Part shown: positions 24,677-35,800 of the stretch, piece after piece
How positions within the stretch are numbered: the first letter of the stretch is position 1
Layout: each line of letters starts with the position of its first letter
Source of the DNA: Sphaerolaimus hirsutus
Taxonomy: Eukaryota; Nematoda; Chromadorea; Monhysterida; Sphaerolaimidae
NCBI GenBank assembly: GCA_964036195.1
Contig: OZ038459.1
Span: 17,047,206 to 17,111,205, forward strand
Direction: 5' to 3'
Length of the DNA stretch: 64,000 bases
The notes under the pieces: model-generated
Database searches by the model: none
What the model was told of the DNA's origin: nothing
The model's input: the letters and a program-made list of their open reading frames with translations, nothing else
Position numbers and translations under genes: made by a program

Positions 24677-25321
24677 TAGGGTGTCAAATTTCCGTTTTCC
24701 GCAGGCAAATTTTTTCCGTTTTCCGTTCCGTTTTCCGGCCACTTTTTTTCCGTTTCCGTTTTTCCGGCTCATTTTCCGTTTTCCGGCTAAATTTTCAGTT
24801 TTTCAGCTTTTTTTTCCGTTTTCCGGCTAAATTTTCTGTTTTTCCCCCAGTATTTTGCCAACAATGTGTTTTAGCTATTCTTTCAGTGTATTTTCGTTTC
24901 ACTTCACTAAAACAACACCTTTGCCTATCATATTTTGCAGTTTAGCTGTTTTGTGCCGCTTCTGATCTATTTCTATGTATCCAAATCGAATGAAAATATT
25001 ATATAAAAAAACTAAAAAAATCGTTTCGTGTTTTAAGGGTAGCGGACTGGCAGGGGTGGGAGTTGCACGCGCGCTGAGACGTTTCAGCAATTTTTCCATT
25101 TTCCAGCAAAATTTCATCGTTTTTTTTTTCCATTTCCATGCAAATTTCATTTTTCCGTCTCTGTTTTCCAGCCCATTTTTCGGTTTTCCGGCCGCTGAAA
25201 ATTTTTTTCCGTTTCCGTTTTCCGCCAAGTGCAAATTTTTTTTCCGTTTTCCGTTCCGTTTCCCGGCCGCTGAGATTTTTTTCCGTTTCCGTTTTCAGTA
25301 AAAATTTTTGTTGGCACCCTA
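24677..25321. mobile_element. hAT-like MITE (TAGGGTGTCAA), perfect 8-bp TSD
   Basis: Starts TAGGGTGTCAAATTTCCG and ends GTTGGCACCCTA. CCCCTGAT flanks it at 24669-24676 and at 25322-25329. The interior is TTTCCG-rich like 7385-7934, and it includes a unique AT-rich centre (about 24845-25080). Confidence 0.85.
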
Positions 25322-25392
25322 CCCCTGATACCCCCACAAATCGCTCAACTATCTAGGTATCTATGTGGAGCAAACTTTGAGCAATTTTTTAC

Positions 25393-25649
25393 TATACTCG
25401 GCGGACCGCAAAGTATGCGCCCAAAATTATTTATGTCTTGGTCGATAACGCGTGAGCTGGATACTTATGTATGCACTTTCACACAAAGAAAAATATTTTT
25501 AAAAAGAAAAAGGCGGAGTCGCGTACTAACAGGGAATGTTTTTCCCCGTCATGTTTTTTTCTTTTTTGCTGGAATTATTTTATAATTGATGACGTCATGA
25601 TGGAGTGTTTCCTTCAGAAAAATGCAAAGCATGCGGTCCGCCGAGTATA
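25393..25649. mobile_element. TATACTCGGCGGACCGCA MITE, complete copy
   Basis: TATACTCGGCGGACCGCAAA at the left is matched inverted by GCGGTCCGCCGAGTATA at the right. TA borders suggest a TA target. The interior is non-coding and contains TGACGTCATGATGGAGTG. Confidence 0.75.
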
Positions 25650-27211
25650 AAAAAGCTAAATTTTGATTAATTTTGTCAATTTTGCCATATCATTTATGTT
25701 TTAGCCCCAGCGAGCCCTCAAAATAATTTTCAGCTATCTATTCCTCTGGAGGAGGGATTTACTATATCTATGAAGCCCCCCCCCCCCCGAGGGTCAAAAC
25801 CTTGAAAACCCCTGATCCGCTGTCTAGATGCCAAACGGCCAACAGGCACAGGCCCCTGACGGAACTACGTATCTTTTGCTCCTATCATTTGCTATAAAAA
25901 CGTTTTGCGGTAATGCTAAACGCGCATCGATGTTTCATTTCGGTCGATCCGTTTACTCGTAATAAACATTAATTAAATCAGTCGGGCCGAGAAAAACTTG
26001 TCCAATTCAATTTTGTCTCTGACTAAATATTACCGTACTTTCTCGAAATACATCCCCCCCTTCGAAATACCCCTCCCCCCCCCTTCAAAACCAGCACTCT
26101 GAAAATACCCCGCTCCCGCGAAATACCCTTCCCTTACCCAAAATGAGTGTAGAGAGAATGTAATTGCCAAAAACAGCAGTGTGTGATCTGTTATGCAATC
26201 TCAACGAGAAATGCTGCCGACAAAATAGCGAAATTTTAGTTTTTCATTGATATCTCAAGAACCACTGGAGCGTTTTGAATAATTTTTAGACACAATGAAG
26301 ATATCGCTTAGTGCTTTCAACGTGTCAATTTAGGGATGGATACCTTCAAGCGTTCTTGAGTAATCGAATTTGCGGCTTTATGCGGGTATTTCGAGGAAAT
26401 ACATAAATAAATACATAGGTACCTATCTAGAATAAAAACTGTGTATATGCGCGAAGGCGCTGTCCAAGACCATTATAACGTTTGGTGGACTCACTTGCAT
26501 AAGTGATAGAATACCGCTGTGTGATAAATAGCGGGCGCTGGGAGAACACTTCGAAACACAAACACCACGTAAATTTTAATCACTCAACCACTTTAATCCG
26601 AAGATCTCTTTATTTCTGGTAGGAGGAGGTTGTGTGATTTTGTACCCTTGACGCGCGTCGCCAGTTGTGGTAGAAGGTTGAAAATGAAATGAAATGAACT
26701 CAACTTAAAAAAGCACATCGCCTACAGTTATCGTCCCGTCTAGATGGTAAATAATTGAAGCCGGTCGAACGAATGTGAATGGCTTCAAGCGGTGTCAATT
26801 GCAGTTTGTGCCATATGCATTGATAAATGGCAGCTCATTAGCGCGAGTTTACATGGCAACTCATTTCGCAGCGAAGCGATCGGCCGGTCCTTGGGGATAC
26901 CGGTGACATTTTCATATGGTCTGGAGTGGCGCTTGAAGCTGGTAATTTCGCCGCGCCATACCGCTGGCGCTGACGCCATTGCACAGCGCCATCAGCGCCA
27001 GATGAATTCTGGCGCTTGGCGCTGGCGCTCGTCTGTTTAAACGCTGTCAGTTAAACATGTGTACCGGCCAGATCGCGGCGATCAAAATTTTTCTGCCTAA
27101 ACAATTACATTTGATTTACTGAGTTAAATTTGAGTTTGTAATTGAAATTTCAATGAAGAAATCCACATGAAAACGCTTTTTTACTAGTATTCTCACAAAA
27201 ATGAAAGAAAA

Positions 27212-27636
27212 TACCGTATTTCCTCGATATACCCCTCTCGAAATACTCCCTCAAAATGGACACTATGAGTTTTATAAACCCCCCCTCGAAATACCCCCCC
27301 CCAAATATAGTGTATAGAGAACGTAAATGACAAAAGCTACGGTTTGTGATCCGGGAAACGTAGAACACACGTAAAAACAATGACTGTGTTACGTTAGTAC
27401 AGGGTTTCTACCGTCTACATACACATATAAGTCTATAGAGTCTTATACATGGTGGTTTTTGTTTGCATTTTTCGTCGTCTGTGTACGTTACAGACAACAA
27501 TTTAGTACTGGGATTTCAAAAAAAATTCTGGCGAAATAACAAACCCCCTCGAAATACCCTCCCCCTCGTTTAACCCCCCCCCCCTCAAAAATCTCACTCT
27601 GAAATATAAACGGGGGTATTTCGGGGAAATACGGTA
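27212..27636. repeat. TACCGTATTT...AAATACGGTA MITE, 425-bp type
   Basis: Terminal TACCGTATTTCCTCGATATA and GGGGAAATACGGTA, C-rich subterminal blocks, interior GTGTATAGAGAACGTAAATG. The same interior appears inverted at 42399-42847. Confidence 0.75.
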
Positions 27637-27960
27637 GGTAGGTAGGTAGATTGCAAAAGATGAAAACTGATTTACACCGCATTGATCGTAAATAGGTGCA
27701 GATGCAGTGCAAAGCAGCGAATATTTTCACTACAAATCTACTCTGGCCGACAACATATCCCCACCTTTTAGTCCTTTCCATTTCGCTTCTGTACTGATTA
27801 GTCAACTCACATTAACATTGCTGTCACTTAGAGTTGACTGGCGCTGAGGGGAAACGGACCATCATATTTGCGCCATACATCTTGATTCTCAATTAGCGAT
27901 AGAAAAGCGCCTGAACAATTTGGCGCCAGGTTGGAATTTTTTGATTTTTGACAAACTAAA

Positions 27961-28002
27961 AATTTGGCTCTATTTGTAATTTTTGACAAATAGAGCCAAA
28001 TT
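27961..28002. repeat. Perfect 17-bp hairpin
   Basis: AATTTGGCTCTATTTGT and its exact reverse complement, separated by 8 bases. Not linked to a gene. Confidence 0.7.
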
Positions 28003-28221
28003 AAAAATACGCACACAACTGACGCAATTGGCTGAGGGGCTCATGCCAAGGGTAGCACAGAAAAATGATGTTGCACAAAATTATCCGAACATTGGCGCCC
28101 TGAAACGCAACCAGAAATGGCTCCATTATATCACTATCCTCGATACATGAAACACAAAAACATGATCTGCATGAAAGTCTACTCGGCGGAATTCGAACTC
28201 TGCACTGGCACTTATTTATGT

Positions 28222-28400
28222 CTCACGTTGGAAGCGTGCCAATGGTAATTAAGGCATGCAACTTTTGTAAAAAAATTTTTTTTTAATATTCATTGTTTTG
28301 AATACGTTAACATATAATGTTATATAATAACAGCTATGCGTTTTTACTGCTTTTCATGAAAATCACATGCGTTATATCGTTGGCACGCTTCCAGCGTGGC
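28222..28400. repeat. Solitary ~180-bp TIR element
   Basis: CACGTTGGAAGCGTGCCAA at the left and TTGGCACGCTTCCAGCGTG at the right form inverted ends with one mismatch. I recognise no other copy in the window. Confidence 0.55.
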
Positions 28401-28502
28401 AAGGTATAAAGTCGCAAAAGTATACCTCGTGTTACCAAATAGGTGAATTCAGGAGCACAAAATATTTATACCTTGATCAACGCCCAAGTTATTTATAAGA
28501 TA

Positions 28503-28939
28503 TACCGTATTTCCTCGAAATACCCCAGGGGGTTTATTTTTTTAGGGTGGAAATTTTGAGTGGGGGGGGTATTTCGAGGGGGGGGCTTATTCGAGGGTGG
28601 GGGGGGGGGTTTATTATTTCGTCAGAAATTTGCGGGAAAGTCATACTAAAGAAGACGCTTTTACATACCCCAAACCGGTAATAAACGTGACAAAATAGTG
28701 TATAAATATAAGGACACAACAGGGACGTAAACGTACATCGCTACACAAACTAGCGTATACGTATAACTGCGATGCAAAGTGGTCGCAATAAATACATCAT
28801 GTTCCTTGCATACATGATGTACCTTACTCCAGAGGGGGGTATTTCGAGGGGGGGTTATTTTTTCCTCAGCTCGAAAACACCTGGGTGTATTTCGAGGGGG
28901 GTTAATTTAAGGGTGGGGGTAATTCGAGGAAATACGGTA
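28503..28939. repeat. TACCGTATTT...AAATACGGTA MITE
   Basis: TACCGTATTTCCTCGAAATA at the left, GAGGAAATACGGTA at the right, with G-rich TTCGAGGGGG blocks. It may be two adjoining copies. Confidence 0.65.
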
Positions 28940-29247
28940 CCTAAAATAATAAGCTGTTTAATCTCAACCTTACACATTCCAGTCAAAAATAATCAAACTT
29001 CACAAGCAGCTGACTGGATATGTAAAATACATACAGGCACTTATCTTAACATGCTTTCAGTCGAATAAATACCTAGGTACTCTGAAGTCTGAACTCTGAA
29101 GTGCAGATTTCACATGCGGTCGAGATTTAGATCAGTTCCGCATAACCAATCATGCTTGATATCAAGATTGCGATCGGAAGGTAATTGCTCACTAGGAGGA
29201 AGTTATTCCTTCTCTAGCCCATAATGTGGCACGCGAAACTCGACCCG

Positions 29248-29385
29248 GTGCACTCCCGGACCCTGTAAAATGCACTGTAAAGTGTTGAATTTCATGCAGT
29301 GTCAAAAGTCATGTAAAGTGCACTGTAAAATATCAAACGTTCATTTGCTTTTTTACAGGGCATTTTACAGGGTTTGGGATTCCAC
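29248..29385 (+). mobile_element. Foldback introner-like element, diverged (copy E)
   Basis: GTGCACTCCCGGACCCTGTA at the left, CAGGGTTTGGGATTCCAC at the right, with shortened arms. Intergenic; flanks CCG/CCC. Confidence 0.6.
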
Positions 29386-30491
29386 CCCCCAGACCCCCTG
29401 AGCCCGAGTTTCCATCAAAAATTGCCGTCAGAACCCGTATCTTTGTACACTTTGGATACCACTAGGTAGACGGCTGCCAAACTGAACCACAACAACGTTG
29501 AATCTCGAGCGCAAAATTTCTGATAAAGATCACAATGCTCGCAAAAAAAGTGTCGGTCAATACAATTTGATCATACTTTCGGTTCGGGTTTCAAGCGAAA
29601 ACACAGCTATCAGGCGTCCCATTAGCTTGACAATCACGCTTCTCGAGGAGTCGAATAAATCTGCATTCCGCTGATTTTGATTATCTAATTGAAGTGGTTG
29701 CAGCTAATTTTCATGGCGTCGGGAAAATAAATCCTTCACAAGAAATTTAGGCGGCATCGTTTCGTGGCGTCAAAAATTCAATCTAGATGATTGAAATTGG
29801 TTATAAGCTGCAGCTAAATATTCCGATTTACGACAGCTGAACTCGAACATTTATTTAGGTAAATCAACGTCGAAAGAGACATGTCTATTTGAAAGAATCT
29901 CCAATTTCAAATGACTAACGTAAATTTTTAAAAAGCGATTCTATCCCCTTCACAAATTCATCAAAGTCAGCAAAACTGTGCAAGCTCGATTACTGATTTG
30001 TCAGCCTGGGGTCAGATCCAATTCTAAAGAAAAACGGCCGACACGTGACACGGATGTACACAATTTCAGCGCTTCCTCGCGTGTCGGGCGCCTTACGCTG
30101 GGATTGAATTTGGGCCCTGGAATATATAAAATAAAATACCTAGAACATTGATCTATTTACCTATTTAAAATAATATAGGTAATAACACGGTATTTATATT
30201 AATACGGTAACAATGGAATGCATTTTGCAAAATTCATTTAAGATTTAATTTATTCATGCTGGTAATTTTTCAATTAGACACCGTCGATGTGTAATTTTTT
30301 ACGTTTTCATTACTATTTAGCAAAAATATTTACATAAAAAAGCTAAAATTCGCGACACGTCTGATAATTCTTTTTTGTAAACACCAATGATCAAAGAAAG
30401 ACAATAATCGAGCTTTTACGTGATTGAAATATGGTTGTATTAAAGGCTCTAATAAATAGGTTATGGTAAAGGTATATACCCCTAGTTATGC

Positions 30492-30682
30492 TACTCGGCG
30501 GACCGCAAAGTATGTGTAGAATCTCACCACAATTTAATGAGTAAAATGTTGGGATAAATTTCGAAATTAACTATTCCATAGTAAAAACGAAATGTTATGA
30601 CGAAAAAACTGTATAATTTTTGGTTCACTATTCAGATGGGTTATGGTAGGTTTCCATACTAAGGGTCATGTCCGCCGAGTAT
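30492..30682. mobile_element. TATACTCGGCGGACCGCA MITE
   Basis: Left end TACTCGGCGGACCGCAAAG and right end CCGCCGAGTATA. Interior matches 17155-17335. Confidence 0.7.
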
Positions 30683-31264
30683 ACCACTGCGTTGACCTTT
30701 ATTTATCATTAGGTATGTATATTGATATTCCAATCTTAGGTGCAGATCCAAATCCCCATGCTAGGTAAATTAACACTGGACAGACTTTTCAAAACTGAAT
30801 CAAATTAAAAATACTTCTAAATTGAAAGTAATCCCTGGAACCAAATTCTATTGGTCCGACAATTTTTAAATACTTGGGGTCTACATAATCCAATGGTAAA
30901 ATGTACTGTAAATACGCCTTTTCTATCATGATCTGCACCTTGCATACTATTTAGGTATTTATATTTTGATATAATGAGCAAAAAACTAAAAAACAGCAAA
31001 AAAATAAACAAAACCTGAGATCATTATAAAAGTAGAATCGACATGCTAATGCTTATTCAAACTGATACGTACAAAATTTTCTGTTTATGTAAAAAAATTT
31101 CAAATCACATTAACATATTTAACATGGAAGAAACAAAGTGAATTGTTACAACTTTCCATTTAAATGTAAACATTTAGCAATGGACGGTATACGGCGCTGA
31201 GCTGAGCCCCCCGCTAAATGAATGTTTGTCAGGAAAAATTGTAGGAAAAACTTGAATCCACCAG

Positions 31265-31617
31265 GTGCCACTCCCAGACCCTGTAAAAGGCCCTGTAAAG
31301 TGTAAAAACCTGTAAAATGTTGTGTCATGTAAAAGACCATGTAAAGTGTCAAATAACATGTGATTTTATTTTATCATATCCAAATCTTATGTTTTCATAT
31401 CCAAATATTTCTTTTTGACATAATTTGGATACAAAAACATAAGATTTGGATACGATAAAATAAGATTTGGCTACACATGGCACATGACAGGGTTTTTACA
31501 TGACATTTGACACTTCACAGGATTTTTTACATGACACATGACATTTTACAGGGTCTTTTACACTTTACAGGGTCTTTTACACTTTACAGGGTCTTTTACA
31601 GGGTCTGGGAGTGGCAC
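31265..31617 (+). mobile_element. Foldback introner-like element with nested palindrome (copy F)
   Basis: GTGCCACTCCCAGACCCTGT...GGGTCTGGGAGTGGCAC, flanks CAG and TTG. The centre (about 31375-31475) is an unrelated palindrome of ATATCCAAATCTTATGTTTT units, probably a nested insertion. The right arm carries a GGGTCTTTTACACTTTACA triplication. Confidence 0.75.
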
Positions 31618-32491
31618 TTGGTGGTTTTTCCTGCAATTTTTTCATGGCAAACATGACTCCGTGCCCCCAGAATAGACCTGTTGATAACGATGGTTGAAGG
31701 CTCTGAAGAAAGATGTTTTAATTGTTATAATAAGTGCTTTTCCAAAAAAAAAATTCATGAATTTCAGATTTTTTTGCAAATAGTTGCCAAATTTTCGAAT
31801 TCATTGAAACGTTTTAGAATTTAGTTTTGTTCCTATTATACTTGATTCTGGATTTTAGAATTGTTGGTCCATTTTGAATAAATCTTTGTGCTTTAAAAAG
31901 TGATTTTGAGTCGGCGGTGCAGATTTTTCTCCGTATTTTCCGCTACCAAAGCATCCATGTGAAAATGAAAATTTCTTTTTTCTATTGGCGTCATAAACAG
32001 ATGCATTTTAAACCAATAAATTTTAAACAATTTTTATCAAAAACTACAAAAAATTCTCAAATTTCGTTTTTCCATCGTTACCGGTGAGAATACAGTAAAG
32101 GCTTGGATGGATGCGCAGCGCAAATTGGGTCACAAACAATTGGATACTGTCAGAAATCAGCAGAACTAATGGAGCGATTACAGCTCGGGCGTAAAATTCC
32201 AGCGTAAAATAGAAATTTTTGAATTTCCACAATCAAATTGCAGTGACTGTGGATGATGACTCTCGGACACAATGAAGGTATTGATAAACATATTCTCCAT
32301 GAAAAATTGCAGACCTGTATCATCATCCACTTTTATGTAATCAATTTTGCGATGGAATTTTACGCTGGAATTTTACGCCCGAGCTGTAATCGTAGCATAA
32401 GAAACAATTCTGCGCGCCACAATGGCATATTTCTACTTTCCATACCTTGAAGCGGTCATTGCGATGAACCAAGTCTTTGCAGTATTCAATA

Positions 32492-32674
32492 GTGCGGCAC
32501 ACCCTTAGTTTACCGGCTCAGTAAACTCGGGTTTGGTAAACTCATAAATCGACATTGAATGCATCTGAGTTTACCAGAATGGGGTATCCTGGTAAACTCA
32601 GATGCATTCAATGTCGACTTGTGAGTTTACCAAATCCGAGTTTACTGGGCCGATAAACTAGTGTGTGCGGCACC
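32492..32674. repeat. Palindromic MITE with AGTTTAC-rich ends
   Basis: Near-perfect inverted repeat: GAGTTTACCA, then GATGCATTCAATGTCGA in both arms; ends GTGCGGCAC...GTGCGGCACC. Related copies at 46314-46546 and 46970-47171. Confidence 0.7.
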
Positions 32675-32859
32675 AATAGGTATAAACTAAATACAGTATT
32701 ACCTCGAAATACCCCAATGGGGGTTTATTATTTCGCCAACAAAATTTGAAGGGGGGGGGCAATTCGAGGGGGCGGGGTTAATTCAAGGGGGATAATTCTA
32801 GGTAATACGGTATACAATCCTCGATTATGTCGCGCGCGACTCGACCCGGCCCAATTCAA

Positions 32860-35800
32860 TCAAATCAGCTTATACGGCTTCACTTGAGTACTGTAGATAT
32901 CCGACGAAAGCATTTCCTCGGAAAAGGCGGGCTTATTCAAATAATACGTCCAATAAACCAAATTGAACACAGAAAACAAGGTGGGAAATATGACGCATGA
33001 CGCTTGGTCGATTTTGTCCGGTTGTATGGAACAAGACCGACTGCTGCAGAATACCGGGCAACATAGACGGCAGCCAGCAAAGCCTGCGTGTATGTAAGTT
33101 TTTGGAAGGTTATGTTGCACAGCAAAAACAGTGCGCGTGATCTGCCGTTATCGTTCCCCCCCCCCCCCCCCTTGAAAAACACCCCCGTAAGAGACTTGCT
33201 CAGTCTGTTGACTGTTGAGCCCAATTCTAACACAAATGGGACGTTCTTGTGTTAACAAAGCATAGTACGTGAAATGAGTTGGTAGACATATGCTCGAAAA
33301 AAAAATTTACGAAATAATAATTCTTCTCCTTGAATATGTCCCCTCTAAAAAGTCTGACGAAATAATAATTCCCCAGAGAAATTATTCAAGCCACAAATCG
33401 AACCACAAAAAACACACGCATCTCAAACCTGCCACCGCCCACTCACAATCAAGAGCTTCTTCCCTCTCCTCTGGCTCCTTAAAAACAGCTTCATACCTTC
33501 TGACATCCCTCGAATACCTCCTACGGAACTTGTCGCTCTGCATGGGCATCAAAGTGTTGCCGCTGTTCGTTCTCTGCGTCACGCTAGCGGTCGAGTTCGA
33601 GTCCGGCAGCACTCTGGGGCGCCAGTCCCGGACCCTGTAAAAGACCCTGTGAAATGCCAAGTCGTGTAAAAAGCCCTGGAAAATGTCAAGAGTCATGTAA
33701 AAGATCCTGGAAAATGTAAAATGGCATGCCGTGCCAAAAGTCATTGAAAATGCCCTCGAAAATGGCAAACACGTTGGCCATTTTGCAGGGCATTTTACAA
33801 GACTTTTGACACTTTGCATGGCATTCGATATTTTCCAGAGTTCGCTTCCAGGGAAAATTGTTCCATCACTGACACTTTACAAAGCCATCACTTCACGTTT
33901 CCATCACTTTACACTTTACATTTTACAAGGCCTTTGAACTTGACTTGGCATTTTCAAAGCAACTTGACATCCCACAGGCCCTTTCACAGGGTCCGGGACT
34001 GGCACCTGACAGGTCGCCCCTGGGTCTGAGTATTCTCAGTCGTAGTTACACTGCTCGACGTGCGATGGGCGGACGCCAGGGGGGCACTCCCAGACCCTGT
34101 AAAAAGCCCTGTAAAATGTCAAGTGTCATGCAAAGTGCCAAAAGTCATGTAAAATGCACTGGAAAATTGCAGACACGTTTGCCATCTGGCAGGGCATTTT
34201 CCATGACTTCTGACACTTTGCATGACAATTGACATTTACAGGGCTTTTTACAGGGTCCGGGAATGGCACCCGATCGGCGTGCTGCCGGTGCGATTGATGC
34301 GGCGCGGCTGCGGGCGCCAGTCCCGCGTGTTTGTGGTGCGGATTGGAGTCGTTCGGCTCGCACGGTTCGGACACGGAAATGTCCGCTGAGGTGATTGAGG
34401 AGACTGGTCGAAGGCGGATGCGAGGACTGTTGCTGAACGGGCGGTTTTGGGGTGTTATTTGAAGTTGGTGGCATTTAAAATGTTCTGTTGTCATAGCTCG
34501 ATGGCGACAGCGACAACACTGCGACGACAAATGTTTTTGAAAAGCCTATAACTTTTGAGCGACAAGTACAAATTATTTGTAACTTGGGATGTGTGTGCAC
34601 TCACGTATTCTAGTAGTAGTGTATACACTGCCTTTTCTATCAAATACGGAGCTTTTTCCTTGAAATATAAAACATTAACGAAATTTTTTTGTCATTACAT
34701 TTTTTCTGTAAACACCGCCTAATGAGCACCTTGCAAAAACTGAAAAAATAATGACATTTGCCAAAAACTTGTCAAAAGCTCAATTTTGAAATTTCAACAA
34801 AAAAAACATGACAAAAAACATTGAATCTGCGCAGAACCAGTGAAACAAAAACAACAAAAATTATGAATAAACAACCACAAAAACAAACAAAACAAAACCA
34901 ACGTATAACTATGAACCTCTCTGTGCTGCGAATCGTCACCAAACTGAAACTGATGTCTAGAAGACAACCCCCTATCCGGTCCGCTATGATAGCCGGTGCC
35001 TACAGGCCCGGGGCTTAATGACTGGCCGACTTCAAATGTGGACACTGAACAGTCGGCTAGTGTTGCCGCGTTTCTGTTAAAATGGGGGGTGGGGGGTTAT
35101 TGGGGTGTTTTTGGGGTTTTAAGGATTTTAGGATTTTGAGAGGATGTGATCTTGAATCTTGGTGTTGATGATTAATAATAATAATTGTAATGAATCGTAA
35201 TGGATAGTGATGTAAAAACGGGCAAAACTTTGGCGCCGAGCAATGAATTACATGTGAGGCGTAAGCAGAAGATCATAGCTGATAGTTGAATCTTTGGCGC
35301 AATCTATGATCATTCTTAATTTTAGACATCAAAAGGCAAAAAAATGTGCGGGTGATGTGCGGTGAAGCATTATGAGGTGTCTTCTCGCATGACATTTCAA
35401 GATCCATGCACAGTATGCACGTGGTTCATGGAGTGCGCTTCAACAAATTTAGTGTGCATGATGCTTCACGTATCTTTATTCTTGAACATAATAGTGTTAA
35501 AATATTGCCATCCAACATCTAAATGTAACACATAAAATTGACGTACTTTTGCTGCAGCCGTCTGTGGGGACTCTGTCGCAGGCTGCCCATTATTTGTCGC
35601 GTTAAAAAGTGACGCGCCCGCGTGCTTTTGCTCATGCGCCGGTTTTTGCGCGATGCCTGTGCAGTGCAAATCGAATCAAAATTAAAGAGACAAATACCTA
35701 CCCAGTAAAATGACTCAAAGTTACCTTTTTCTTTTTTGCTGATAATGTTACTTTTATGTAGGTTTTTTACTTATGATAAAGATACAAAATCGCAGGGGAA

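Larger units (their letters stand above)
15934..32859. other. Intergenic, repeat-packed stretch without supported genes
   Basis: Between the two Cys-loop paralogues I see no exon with family resemblance or linked splice phases. The stretch holds at least a dozen MITEs (listed separately), poly-G/poly-C tracts belonging to TTCGAGG elements, and an AT-rich palindrome at 16432-16482 built on AAATCAAATCAAATAAT. Fragments of the TACCGTATTT family are at 24001-24372 and 26031-26402. Confidence 0.6.

Noticed and set aside
28185..28215. Possible tRNA T-arm (AGTTCGAATTCC on the minus strand)
   Set aside because: No acceptor, D or anticodon arms could be paired around it.
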